NCBI GenBank assembly: GCA_963826105.1
Contig: CAWGWA010000006.1
Location: 186,001 to 250,000 of the forward strand
DNA: 64,000 bases
From: WHTI01 sp963826105
GTDB lineage: Bacteria > Actinomycetota > CADDZG01 > WHSQ01
Reading direction: 5' to 3'
A program made the position numbers and the translations under genes. Shown here in pieces: positions 52,063 through 61,545 of this stretch (within the stretch, counting starts at the first letter, position 1; every line of letters starts with the position of its first letter). The notes under the pieces were generated by a model. It was given only the letters and a program-made list of their open reading frames with translations, was not told the origin of the DNA and searched no databases.

Positions 52063-54420
52063 ATGTTCACCAGACTCCCTAAGGCATATCGGATCGGTCT
52101 CGTCGCGGCGTTGGCCGTGACGATGACTTCGTGCGCCCAGATCGTCGAGATCGCAGAGAGCCTGCCGACCCTTACCAAGGAGGACCTGCGGTTCAAGCCG
52201 GTCCAGTCGTCGTTCGTGTACTCCAGCGACGGTTCGCTCATCACCAGCTTCCACGGCACCCAGAACCGTACGGTCATCGACCTCGCCAAGATCCCCGAAC
52301 ACATGCAGCACGCGGTTGTGGCGATCGAGGACGAGCGCTTCTATCAGCACAACGGCGTGGACCTGAAAGCGATCCTGCGCGCCATGGTCAAGAACCTTTC
52401 CGAGGGTGAGATCACCGAGGGTGGCTCGACCATCACGCAGCAGTACGTGAAGCAGGCCATCATCGCCCCCGGCGAGATCGCCGAGAAGTCCTACGAGCGC
52501 AAGCTCCAGGAGGCTGCTCTCGCTCGCCAACTCGAGGAGCACCTCTCCAAGGACGAGATCCTCGAGCGCTACCTCAACACCGTCTACTACGGTGAGGGCG
52601 CCTACGGGATCCAGGCCGCCTCGTACGCCTACTTCAACAAGCCGGCTAAGAAACTCAGCCTCTCGCAAGCCGCCCTCCTCGCCGGTGTCATCCGCTCCCC
52701 CAACACGTACGACCCGTTCGACGACAAGGAGCTCGCTACCGACCGCCGGAACCTCGTCCTGACCCGGATGGAGGAGCAGGGCTATGCCGATGCAGCCGAA
52801 GTCGCGGCAGCGAAGGAGCGGAAGATCAACCTGAAGCGGGCGCCTGAAGGCACCTACCCGGCGCCGTACTTCATCGACTACGTCAAGCGCCTGATCATGT
52901 ACGACCCCCGGTTCAAGGCACTGGGGAAAGACTGGGAGGAACGCGAGGACCTCCTCTACACCGGGGGCCTTCGGATCGAAACGACGATCGATCTCGACAT
53001 GCAACGCGCTGCGGAAGAGACCGTGAACTCGATCCTGTCTGAGCCCGGCGACCCACATGCATCGCTCGTGTCGATCACGCCGGGGACCGGTGAGGTCAGG
53101 GCGATGGTGGGTGGGCGCGACTGGTTCGCCAAGCGGAAGCAGGATCCGTTCGCCAAGCTCAACCTCGCTATCCAGGCCGAACCCAACCTCGGTCGGGAAG
53201 AGGTCGGTGACACGATCGTCAAGAAGGCCCCGGGAACCGGCCGGCAGGCGGGATCCTCGTTCAAGCCGTTCGCCCTCGCGGCCGCCCTCGCCGATGGGAT
53301 GTCTCTGTCGAACACCTTCGAGTCCCAAGGTTGCATGGTCTTCCCGAACGCCAACGCGGGGGGCGACTGGAACGTCTGCAACTACTCGGGCGAAGGACAC
53401 ACCGGCCGGCTGCCGCTGCTAGATGCCACGGTCAACTCCGTCAACGTCGTCTATGCCCAAGTGATGCTTGAGGTCGGGGCGGAGAAGGTCGTCGAACTCG
53501 CCACCAACATGGGCATCAGCACCCCTCTGTATCCCAACAACGCGGTCGTCCTAGGTGCGGTTGACGTCAACCCCTTGGGGATGGCCGATGCGTATGCGAC
53601 CTTCGCTGCCAACGGAGAGCAGCACGACCCGGTGGCCATCCTCAAGATCGTCGATTCGAAGGGGAAGGTCATCTACCAGGACAAGTCCGAGTCCGAGCAG
53701 GTCATGGAGCCGGCCGTCGCCTACCTGACGACGACCGCACTGCAGCAGGTCGTCACTCGCGGAACGGGTACCGCGGCCGGGGCCGCCGGACGATCGGTTG
53801 CCGGCAAGACCGGGACCGCGCAGGCGTATCGAGATGCATGGTTCGCCGGCTACGCACCGAACCTTGCCACTGCGGTGTGGGTGGGTTTCCCCGAGGGAGC
53901 CATCGAGATGCGGTCGTCCTGCTCGACCAGCGCGTGCCGGACGACCCGGAAGGGAGAGGTCACCGGTGGTTCGTGGCCCGCCGAGATCTGGGGCGCGTAC
54001 ATGGCTAGAGCGCTCTCGGGGCTCGAGGTCCTTGGGTTCTCTTCTCCGGGTGGGACGACGACAGCGCAGATCGATTCCCGGACGGGCTGCCTCGCCAGCG
54101 GAAAGACGCCGACCGAGTTCTCGGTGACCGGAACGTTCATCGAGGGCAAAGCGCCCAAGAAGACCTGCAAGGTCCCGCCGGAGCTCCAGACGAAGGACGA
54201 GCGCCGGGAGCACACGCATTCGCAGGTGCCGTCCGTCATCGGGATGACCGAGAAAGACGCCGTCGACAAACTCGAAGACCGCGGGTTCGAGGTCGAGGTC
54301 ATCACGAAGAAGGAAGAAGACAAGGACGACGCCAAGGACAACAGTGGTCTCGTCTGGGAGCAGAACCCAACCGGCGAAGCTCGCAACGGATCGACCATCA
54401 AGATCTGGGTGAACCCCTAG
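52063..54420 (+). CDS. class A penicillin-binding protein (glycosyltransferase-transpeptidase) with C-terminal PASTA domain
   Basis: This bifunctional enzyme polymerises and cross-links peptidoglycan outside the membrane. The N-terminal segment IGLVAALAVTMTSCAQ could be an anchor or lipoprotein signal. The GT51 domain has VVAIEDERFYQHNGVDLKAI and GEITEGGSTITQQYVKQ. The transpeptidase has the catalytic Ser in GSSFKPFALAAAL, the second motif in TVNSVNVVYAQVM and KTG in SVAGKTGTAQAYRDAWFAGY. A PASTA domain closes the 785 residues (QVPSVIGMTEKDAVDKLEDR; GSTIKIWVNP), after a Cys-containing insert. The frame is intact. Confidence 0.93.
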   Translation: MFTRLPKAYRIGLVAALAVTMTSCAQIVEIAESLPTLTKEDLRFKPVQSSFVYSSDGSLITSFHGTQNRTVIDLAKIPEHMQHAVVAIEDERFYQHNGVDLKAILRAMVKNLSEGEITEGGSTITQQYVKQAIIAPGEIAEKSYERKLQEAALARQLEEHLSKDEILERYLNTVYYGEGAYGIQAASYAYFNKPAKKLSLSQAALLAGVIRSPNTYDPFDDKELATDRRNLVLTRMEEQGYADAAEVAAAKERKINLKRAPEGTYPAPYFIDYVKRLIMYDPRFKALGKDWEEREDLLYTGGLRIETTIDLDMQRAAEETVNSILSEPGDPHASLVSITPGTGEVRAMVGGRDWFAKRKQDPFAKLNLAIQAEPNLGREEVGDTIVKKAPGTGRQAGSSFKPFALAAALADGMSLSNTFESQGCMVFPNANAGGDWNVCNYSGEGHTGRLPLLDATVNSVNVVYAQVMLEVGAEKVVELATNMGISTPLYPNNAVVLGAVDVNPLGMADAYATFAANGEQHDPVAILKIVDSKGKVIYQDKSESEQVMEPAVAYLTTTALQQVVTRGTGTAAGAAGRSVAGKTGTAQAYRDAWFAGYAPNLATAVWVGFPEGAIEMRSSCSTSACRTTRKGEVTGGSWPAEIWGAYMARALSGLEVLGFSSPGGTTTAQIDSRTGCLASGKTPTEFSVTGTFIEGKAPKKTCKVPPELQTKDERREHTHSQVPSVIGMTEKDAVDKLEDRGFEVEVITKKEEDKDDAKDNSGLVWEQNPTGEARNGSTIKIWVNP

Positions 54421-54426
54421 CCTTCG

Positions 54427-55026
54427 TTAGGTGCGCCGAGAGGCGTACGGGTTGCCGGGGATCACGTAGCGCCACGGGAGATCGTCTCCCTTTCCCGGGC
54501 CGAGGCCGATACGGACGGTCTCCGCGATCTCCTTCGAGCGCCATGCCCCGGTCTCATCGTCCTCCGCAAGCCAGAACTCTCCACCACGCAGGAGCGACGC
54601 ACCGTTGTCGTCTTTTCCGATACCCAGTGCGACAGCCAGGCGCGCCGGGCCGGCAGCGAGCAGCCGATCCGGGATGCCCTGGCGGCGAGAGCGGATCGCG
54701 TCGATCCCCTCGATGGGCTCCCCCGCCCGCAGCAAGACCGCCTCGCACACTCCGGGAGAGCCGCAAACGACGTTCGCGCAGTAGTGCATCCCGTAGGTGA
54801 AGTAGACGTACAGACGGCCCGGCGGTCCGAACATGACCTCGGTGCGTGGGGTCACCCCGCGATAGCCGTGGGAGCCGGGGTCGATGTCACCTCGATAGGC
54901 CTCGACCTCGACGAGTCGCACGGTCAGTCGATCGACGCCGATCCGGTGTACGAAGATGCACCCGATCAGATCTCGAGCCACCGACAATGAGTCGCGCTCG
55001 AAGAACGGCCTCGTGAGCCTCTTCAC
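54427..55026 (-). CDS. 3-methyladenine DNA glycosylase (AAG/MPG family)
   Basis: This base-excision repair enzyme removes alkylated purines. Recognisable blocks are VARDLIGCIFVHRIGVDRLT, RLVEVEAYRGDIDPGSHGYR (with the catalytic Glu), TPRTEVMFGPPGRLYVYFTY, GMHYCANVVCGSPGVCEAVL, LLRAGEPIEGIDAIRSRR and LAAGPARLAVALGIG. I start at GTG 55026 (VKRLTRPFFERDSLS, AAGAGG upstream), giving about 199 residues, normal for the family. The longer frame to 55191 overlaps argF and is not credible. It follows argF by 7 bases and is probably co-transcribed. Confidence 0.9.
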   Translation of the reverse strand: MKRLTRPFFERDSLSVARDLIGCIFVHRIGVDRLTVRLVEVEAYRGDIDPGSHGYRGVTPRTEVMFGPPGRLYVYFTYGMHYCANVVCGSPGVCEAVLLRAGEPIEGIDAIRSRRQGIPDRLLAAGPARLAVALGIGKDDNGASLLRGGEFWLAEDDETGAWRSKEIAETVRIGLGPGKGDDLPWRYVIPGNPYASRRT

Positions 55027-55033
55027 GAACCTC

Positions 55034-55951
55034 TTACGCGAGCAGCCACTCGAGCAGGGCCTTCTGCGCGTGCATCCGGTTCTCCGCTTGATCCCAGACC
55101 ACTGACTGCGGGCCGTCGATGGCGTCGGCAGAGATCTCCTCGCCTCGATGCGCGGGCAGGCAGTGCATGACGATCGCATCTCCATCGGCAAGATCGAGGG
55201 CCGCGCGGTCGATCGAGTAGCCCTGGAAGACGTTCTTGCGATGCTCCGTCTCTGCCTCCTGGCCCATCGATGCCCACACGTCGGTGTAGAGGACGTCCGC
55301 GCCTGTCACGGCTTCGGCCACGATGTTCGTGACCGTGGTGCTACCCCCGGTCTCAGCGGCGATCTCGGAGCAACGTTGAGCCACTCCGGCATCGGGCTCA
55401 TGCCCCCGGGGAGCCGCGACCCGGACGTGCATCCCGACTTTCGCTCCGGCGAACATCAACGAGTGGGCGACATTGTTCCCATCGCCCACGTAGGCGAGGG
55501 ATAGACCCGCGGGGTCCTTCTTCTGCTCGATGATCGTCTGCAGGTCGGCGAGTGCCTGACATGGATGCGAGAAGTCGCTGAGCGCATTGATCACGGGCAC
55601 GGTCGCGGCCGCGGCTAGTTCTTTGAGCCGGTCGTGGCCGAAGGTCCGGATGACGATGCAGTCGACGAAGCGGGACAGAACCGTTCCCGTGTCGGAGACC
55701 GTCTCGCCCCGGCCGATCTGCAGCTCGTCGCCACGGAGGATGAGCGGGTGGCCACCCATGGAGGTCACGGCGACCTCGAACGACACCCGCGTCCTGGTCG
55801 AAGGCTTCTCGAAGATCAGGGCGATCTGCTTACCTAGGAGAGTATCGGCGACCACCTTGGGCTTGTCTTTGATCGCCGCAGCGCGGTCGAGGAGCTCTCC
55901 CAACTCTTCGATGCTGAGATCGTCGATGCTCAGGAAGTCCCGTTTGGCCAT
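55034..55951 (-). CDS. argF: ornithine carbamoyltransferase
   Basis: This cytosolic enzyme joins carbamoyl phosphate and ornithine to make citrulline in arginine synthesis. The signatures are all present: FEKPSTRTRVSFEVAVTSMG (carbamoyl phosphate), VINALSDFSHPCQALADLQT, LAYVGDGNNVAHSLMFAG and IVMHCLPAHRGEEISADAID (ornithine loop). The SMG loop is GGHPLILRGDELQIGRGETV. At 305 residues the frame is complete. No other arginine gene lies in the window; the neighbours are pheT upstream and the glycosylase downstream. Confidence 0.95.
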   Translation of the reverse strand: MAKRDFLSIDDLSIEELGELLDRAAAIKDKPKVVADTLLGKQIALIFEKPSTRTRVSFEVAVTSMGGHPLILRGDELQIGRGETVSDTGTVLSRFVDCIVIRTFGHDRLKELAAAATVPVINALSDFSHPCQALADLQTIIEQKKDPAGLSLAYVGDGNNVAHSLMFAGAKVGMHVRVAAPRGHEPDAGVAQRCSEIAAETGGSTTVTNIVAEAVTGADVLYTDVWASMGQEAETEHRKNVFQGYSIDRAALDLADGDAIVMHCLPAHRGEEISADAIDGPQSVVWDQAENRMHAQKALLEWLLA

Positions 55952-55971
55952 GTCGTCTCCTCGCTACTGGT

Positions 55972-58362
55972 TCAGGTTCTGAGTTCGGCTCCCGTGCGTT
56001 CTCTGACCGCACCGAGGATCCTGTCTCTGACGACCTCGGCATCTTCGTCGGTCAAGGTTCTGTCCCCCACTCTGAGTTCCAGCGAGTAGGCAAGACTCTT
56101 CTTCCCGGTCGGGATCTGCTCGCCGGTGTAGATGTCGAAGAGAACGACGTTTACGACCTCCGGCTCCCCCGCCTTGGCGATGAGATCTCCGATCCGCTCC
56201 GCCGGGACGTCGGCGTCGACCACGAAGGCGAGGTCGATGTAGATCGCCGGGTACTTGTCCAGCAACTCCACCTGCGAACGAGGCGGAAGCGCAGCGAGGA
56301 TAGGAGCAAGGGCGAGTTCGAAGGCCACCGTTCCCTCCGGCACATCGAACCTCTCGCAGACCTCGGGATGAAGTTCCCCAAGCGCCCCGAGTGGTGCAGT
56401 GTTGAGCGACACCGCTGCAGCGCGGGTCGGATGGAAGGGATGTCCGGTCACCGGTCGGAACCGAGGAGCCTCGAGGCGGAGACCGTCCAGCAGTGCCTCG
56501 AGCACGCCCTTGGCGGAGAAGAAATCCCAGCGTCCCGGCGCCCCTCGCCAATGCTTGCTGGCCCGCTCGCCGGTGAATGCAGCGGCGATGACGCCGGCCT
56601 CCTGGGGGAGGTCCTCGGTGCTCGGCTCGTAGATCCGTGCGATCTCGTAGAGCGCGACCCCTGGCGCTCGCTGCGCCACGTTCCGGGCCACCGACCGGAG
56701 CAGCGAAGGAAGGAGCGTCGTCCGAAGCACACTCTGGTCCTCGGTCATCGGGTGAGCCAGAGCGACCATCTTCCGGGCCGGATGGTCGGCCGGTAAACCG
56801 AGGGCATCGACGTCCTTGGGAGCCACGAGCGACGGTGTCCACGCCTCCGACAGCCCCGCTCCCGAGAGGATCTGGTGCACGCGCCTCTCGGCCTGTTGTT
56901 CCGCGGTCAGTCCCCCAGCGTGTCCTTTGGGGATGGTTGCCGGCAGACGGTCGAAACCGGCCAGCCGGGCGACCTCTTCGATCAGGTCTACCTCGCGCTG
57001 GATGTCGGGCCGGAAGCTCGGAACGCCGACCTTGAGCAGATTGCCGGCCGTCTCGACATCGAATCCGATCGAACGGAGCAAAGACACTTGCTCATCCTCG
57101 GGAACCTCGTAGCCGAGAAGGTGGTCGGTTCTCGACGGGCGGAGGGTCACCGAGCGCGGCTTGGGCGGCGAGGGATACTCGTCGACCACATCGGCCGAAA
57201 CCCGGCCACCGGCCAACTCGGCGAACAGCATGCAGCGCGCGGGCAGCGGCGAAGGCAGGACCCTCGGGATCGACCCCGCGCTCGAAGCGCGCGGAGGCCT
57301 CCGTCCACAGCTTGTGGCTTCTGCTGGTGTGCGAGATCGACGCGCTGTCGAAGCTTGCCACCTCGAGAACCACCGTCGTCGTGTCCCCTGCAACCTCGGA
57401 GTTCTCGCCACCCATGACTCCGGCGATCCCGAGGGAACGCTTCGTGTCGGAGATCAATAGGTCGTCGGGTCCCATCGTCCGCTCGACGCCGTCCAGGGTA
57501 GTCAACTTCTCTCCCGGCTTGGCCCTGCGAACCTGGATCTTGTTGTCGGAGATCTCCCGGGCGTCGTACGCGTGCAGTGGCTGAGACGTCTCGAGCAGGA
57601 CGTAATTCGTGATGTCTACGACGTTCGAGATCGGCCGCACCCCCGAGGCCAGAAGCCGGGCAGCCATCCACGATGGAGACGGTCCGATCGTCACGCCCTC
57701 GATGTAGCGAGCGACGAACCGGTGGCATGCCGATGGATCATCGATCCGCACTTCGATCGGGTTCGGGAATATCGGACGGCGGCACGTGCAACTTCGGGAT
57801 CCTGAACTCGGTCCCTAAGAGAGCGGCGACCTCCCGAGCGATACCGATCAGTCCCATGCTGTCTCCGCGGTTGGGCGTGATCTCAAGATCGAAGATGACG
57901 TCATCGAGCCCCAAGGTCTTCACCACATCGGCCCCGAGTTCCGTATCGGCCGGAAGGATCATGATCCCGGATTGATCCTTGGAAACACCGAGCTCAGCAC
58001 CGGAGCAAAGCATCCCTCGGGAAACCTCGCCGCGGATCTTGCGTTCGGTGATCTCAACTCCCGGGAGTTTCGCACCCACCCGGGCGAGCGGGACCCGGTC
58101 CCCCACCGCGAAGTTCTTCGCTCCACATACGACCCTCTGTTCCTCCTTATCCGCCCAGCGGACGTCGACGAGCGACAGGGTGTCCGCGTTCGGGTGGCTC
58201 AACGATGTTGAGAACCTCGGCGACCACGACGCCTTCGATCTCGGCCCCCGGTCGCTCCATCGTCTCGACCTTCATGCCGGAGAAGTTGAAGATGTCCTTG
58301 AGCTCCTCGGGCGATACGTCGATGTCGACGTACTCCTCCAGCCAGCTGAGCGGGAACCTCAT
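55972..58362 (-). CDS. pheT: phenylalanyl-tRNA synthetase beta subunit, three frame breaks
   Basis: ATG 58362 (MRFPLSWLEEYVDIDVSPEE) overlaps the pheS stop by 4 bases. The tRNA-binding EMAP-like domain follows: VVVAEVLNIV, then after an extra base at 58201-58202 SHPNADTLSLVDVRWADKEE. Further frame changes occur near 57765 (to NPIEVRIDDPSACHRFVARY) and near 57240 (to RCMLFAELAGGRVSADVVDE). B3/B4, B5 and the C-terminal anticodon-binding domain (VELLDKYPAIYIDLAFVVDA; ILGAVRERTGAELRT) are all present. The restored length is about 796 residues, as expected. Because the gene is essential, the breaks are almost certainly sequence errors. Confidence 0.92.
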
Positions 58363-59420
58363 GCGGGCCCCCTGAACTGACTGAGGATCCTGAGGTCGTT
58401 CTCCCAGAAATAGCGGATGTCGGGGACGCCATGAGCCAGCGCGGCGACGCGCTCGATACCCATCCCGAACGCGAACCCGGTGTACTTCTCGATGTCCCAG
58501 CCCACCCATTCCAGAAGGAACGGGTGGACCATCCCGCAGCCCATGATCTCGATCCATCCCTCATTCCGGCAGACGCGGCAGCCGTCACCCCTACAGACGA
58601 AACAGAGGACGTCCATCTCGGCGGATGGCTCCGTGAATGGAAAGAAGGAGGGGCGCAGCCGGACGTCGAGGTCGCGTCCGAACATGTTGCGCGCGAACTC
58701 GAGCAGCGACCCCTTGAGGTCTCCCATAGTGATGCCCTCATCGACAGCGAGTCCCTCGAGTTGGGTGAAGCCGGCGAGGTGCGTGGCATCCTCCTCGTCA
58801 CGCCGGTAGCAGCGCCCCGGCATCACGCCATAGACGGGAGGAGGCTCGATCTCGAGCGTGCGGATCTGGACCGGAGAGGTGTGGGAGCGAAGTCCCACCG
58901 CGTCACCCTTGCCCTCGATGTAGAAAGTGTCGCTTGGAGAGCGGGAGGGATGCTCCTTCGGCGTATTCAACGCATCGAACGTGTAGCTCGAGAGTTCGAC
59001 CTCGGGCCCCTCGTAGACCTTGTAGCCCATACCGACGAAGACGTCGACGATCTCCCAGATCGTGCGCGTCAGCGGGTGGATCGAACCGACCGGCGGAGCC
59101 TCCCCCGGAAGGGTGACGTCGACGCGCTCGGAGACCCAGCGCTGCTCCAGTTCCTGGGCTTCGAAACTCTCTCGTTTGCGATCGAGGGCACTCTGGATCG
59201 CGGCCTGAACCTCGTTCGCGAGCATCCCAAGCTCTTTGCGATCCTCATCCCCCACGTCTCGCAGTGAAGCGCGGGCGCGTGACAGAGGGGCTTTCCGACC
59301 GAGGACGCGAACCTGGGCTTCCTCCAACGACGCGAGGTCGGCGGCGGCCTCGATCCTCTTCAGTCCTTCGGCGCGGGCCTCCTCGAGGCTTCCCCGCACG
59401 TCGGCTACGGCGTCGCTCAC
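58359..59420 (-). CDS. pheS: phenylalanyl-tRNA synthetase alpha subunit
   Basis: This is the catalytic subunit that forms Phe-tRNA with PheT. The N-terminal coiled coil (RKELGMLANEVQAAIQSALD) is followed by the class II core: motif 2 (PVYGVMPGRCYRRDEEDATH), FTQLEGLAVDEGITMGDLKG and motif 3 (GFAFGMGIERVAALAHGVPD). DVLCFVCRGDGCRVCRNEGW carries four Cys, a pattern seen in some bacterial PheS. The start is GTG 59420 and the 353-residue frame is intact. It overlaps both the histidine kinase upstream and pheT downstream by 4 bases. Confidence 0.95.
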   Translation of the reverse strand: MSDAVADVRGSLEEARAEGLKRIEAAADLASLEEAQVRVLGRKAPLSRARASLRDVGDEDRKELGMLANEVQAAIQSALDRKRESFEAQELEQRWVSERVDVTLPGEAPPVGSIHPLTRTIWEIVDVFVGMGYKVYEGPEVELSSYTFDALNTPKEHPSRSPSDTFYIEGKGDAVGLRSHTSPVQIRTLEIEPPPVYGVMPGRCYRRDEEDATHLAGFTQLEGLAVDEGITMGDLKGSLLEFARNMFGRDLDVRLRPSFFPFTEPSAEMDVLCFVCRGDGCRVCRNEGWIEIMGCGMVHPFLLEWVGWDIEKYTGFAFGMGIERVAALAHGVPDIRYFWENDLRILSQFRGPA

Positions 59421-60143
59421 GCGGCACCTCTTCCCGGCAACTTCACGATGAACGTTGTCCCCTTCGCTCCACCCGCATCTTCATCCGCCTCCAGCGAGAT
59501 CGACCCGCCGTGCGCCTTCAATACTCCGCGGGCGAGATAGAGGCCGAGACCGCCTCCGGTAGGCATCGCCGCGTCTGCACGGGTCGGTTGCGGCCCCTCG
59601 AAGATCTCCTCATGCCGCCCCGCGTCCACGCCCACGCCGTGATCGATCACTTTGATCTCCACCATGTCTCCCGAGGCCGACGCTTCCAAGGATATGGGGC
59701 CGTCGTCGGAGAACTTGACGGCGTTCTCAAGGAGATTGGTAAGCACGCTCTCGAGACGCTCGGCATCGGCTTCGACGATCAGGCCCTCGGGGATGGTCGA
59801 TCGAGATCCTCTCCGCACCGGGGAGCATCGCCACGTTACGACCCGCGCGCTCGGCGATCGGCTCCAGCTCGTGGTTCGCCTTGTGTAGCTCGAGCCTGCC
59901 CGACTCGAGCCGGGCGAGATCCAGGACCTCTGAGACGATCCGGCTCATTCGCTCAGCGTCGTGATGGATCGTCTCCACGAACTGGAACTTCTGCTCGTCG
60001 GTGAACCGGTCCCAGCGCTTGATGAGCATCGATGAGAAGCCCTTGACCGAAGTCAACGGCGAGCGCAACTCGTGCGCCATCTTCGAGATCATCTCCGCCA
60101 GCCGGGGGTCACTCATGCTGTCCCAATCGCGGAGGGCGTGCAT
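59417..60143 (-). CDS. sensor histidine kinase without recognisable sensor domain, single frame break
   Basis: The dimerisation/phosphoacceptor domain reads MISKMAHELRSPLTSVKGFS, with His in the H-box, then FVETIHHDAERMSRIVSEVL. After a break near 59800 the ATPase domain follows: N-box ESVLTNLLENAVKFSDDGPI, G1 IKVIDHGVGVD and G2 PTGGGLGLYLARGVLKAHGG. ATG 60143 gives about 240 residues. There is no membrane segment or input domain, so it may be cytosolic and sense through a partner. The start may lie further upstream near the trmH stop. No response regulator is next to it. Confidence 0.75.
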
Positions 60144-60168
60144 CTCATCGGGCGTTGCGTTGACTCGC

Positions 60169-60969
60169 TCATGATTTCGGAAGGTTACCCGTCCCCCGCT
60201 GGCGTACGGCCTCGAACAGGAGAAGGGCGCCGGCGATGCCGACATTCAAAGACTCTGATGGCCCCGGCATTGGGATCGCCACCGACCGATCGATCAGCGC
60301 CGCCGTCTCCGCGGGGAGGCCCCACGCCTCGTTCCCGAGGACGATCGCGACGCGGCCCGTCATATCGACTTCGGTGTAGGAGGTGTCTCCCGACGCATCG
60401 GCCCCGATCACCGAGAACCCCAGGGCCTTGAGTGCCTCGATCGCAGCCGGGGTCTCCATACCTCGCACCACGGGAAGGCGGAACAGGGCTCCGGCCCCCG
60501 ATCGAACCGTCTTGGGGTGGTAGGGATCGACGGAACCGCTACCGAACACCGCGGCATCGGCCCCGGCCGCCAGCGCCGATCTCAGGATCGTTCCGGCATT
60601 ACCGGGATCGCGGACGTCAGCCAGGACAACCACCAGATCGGCATCGGCGGGAAGATCGGACAGAACGAGCGCGCGGATCTCGACGACGGCCACGACGCCC
60701 TGAGGGGTCGAGGTATCCGCGAGGGACGCAAGGACGTCGTCCCCAACGTGGATGACCTTGACGCCTGCGGATCGGGCGCGTCCTTCGATCTCGGAAGGCG
60801 CCTCGTCCGAGAGGAAGATCTCTTCGATCGGTGAGCCGGTATCCAGGGCCTCTAGGACCGCCTGTGGGCCCTCCGCGAGGAAGGCGCCCTCCCGGTCCCG
60901 GGACGAGCGCCTCCTCAGCTTGCGTGCTCTGGCGACCCGAGGGTTCCTCGGGCTCGTGATGTCGGTCAG
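60169..60969 (-). CDS. SpoU/TrmH-family RNA 2'-O-methyltransferase
   Basis: This enzyme methylates ribose in rRNA or tRNA. The N-terminal substrate-binding part (DITSPRNPRVARARKLRRRS; GAFLAEGPQAVLEALDTG) precedes the SPOUT knot: LVVVLADVRDPGNAGTILRS, VAIVLGNEAWGLPAETAALI and SVAIPMPGPSESLNVGIAGA, the three SpoU motifs. Translation in this frame is open back to a CTG at 60969, overlapping the rplT stop by 4 bases, but no ATG, GTG or TTG occurs before GTG 60693. Either CTG starts it or an indel hides the start. Length is about 266 residues. Beside rplT it may be the TsnR/RlmB-like copy common there. Confidence 0.85.
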   Translation of the reverse strand: MTDITSPRNPRVARARKLRRRSSRDREGAFLAEGPQAVLEALDTGSPIEEIFLSDEAPSEIEGRARSAGVKVIHVGDDVLASLADTSTPQGVVAVVEIRALVLSDLPADADLVVVLADVRDPGNAGTILRSALAAGADAAVFGSGSVDPYHPKTVRSGAGALFRLPVVRGMETPAAIEALKALGFSVIGADASGDTSYTEVDMTGRVAIVLGNEAWGLPAETAALIDRSVAIPMPGPSESLNVGIAGALLLFEAVRQRGTGNLPKS

Positions 60970-61331
60970 GACGCCTTCTCGAGCGACTTCTTCGCCACCT
61001 CGGCGAGATCGGCGAATGCCTTGGGCTCGTTGACCGCGAGCTCAGCGAGGATCTTGCGGTCGACCTCAACCTCGGCGATGCGTAGGCCCGCGATCAACCG
61101 GCTGTAGCTCAACCCATTGATACGGGCGGCCGCGTTGATGCGCTGGATCCAGAGGCGACGGAACTCACCCTTGCGGGCCCTGCGGTCGCGGAACGCATAA
61201 GCGCCCGAGTGCAGGACCTGCTCGTGTGCCGCGCGGTAGTGCTTCCCGCGGGCCGAGTAGTAACCCTTCGCCTTCTTGAGAACCTTCTTGTGCCGGTTAC
61301 GGGCGGTGACGCCCCCTTTTACGCGTGGCAT
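60966..61331 (-). CDS. rplT: 50S ribosomal protein L20
   Basis: MPRVKGGVTARNRHKKVLKK and AKGYYSARGKHYRAAHEQVL, then RRARKGEFRRLWIQRINAAA, are diagnostic of L20, an early 23S-binding protein. The length is 121 residues. It is the third gene of the conserved infC-rpmI-rplT operon. In other bacteria L20 represses the operon by binding its mRNA; the structured leader at 62277-62355 is consistent with a similar control here (inference). Confidence 0.98.
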   Translation of the reverse strand: MPRVKGGVTARNRHKKVLKKAKGYYSARGKHYRAAHEQVLHSGAYAFRDRRARKGEFRRLWIQRINAAARINGLSYSRLIAGLRIAEVEVDRKILAELAVNEPKAFADLAEVAKKSLEKAS

Positions 61332-61343
61332 CTCAGTTCCTCC

Positions 61344-61541
61344 CTATTTCCCCAGCATCCGGCGGATGCGCTTCTTGTCGGACTCGGACACCACAGCGGT
61401 CGGCACGTCGAGATTGCGCTTTCGCCTCGAGGTCTTCTTTCCCAGCATGTGGTTCAGGTTCGCTCGACGGCGCATGATCTTGCCGGTACGAGTGACCTTG
61501 AACCTCTTGGCCGCACCCTTGTGCGACTTCATCTTCGGCAT
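61344..61541 (-). CDS. rpmI: 50S ribosomal protein L35
   Basis: MPKMKSHKGAAKRFKVTRTG and KIMRRRANLNHMLGKKTSRR are the standard L35 sequence in 65 residues. It lies 4 bases after infC and 12 before rplT, in the usual operon order. Confidence 0.98.
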   Translation of the reverse strand: MPKMKSHKGAAKRFKVTRTGKIMRRRANLNHMLGKKTSRRKRNLDVPTAVVSESDKKRIRRMLGK

Positions 61542-61545
61542 CGAT

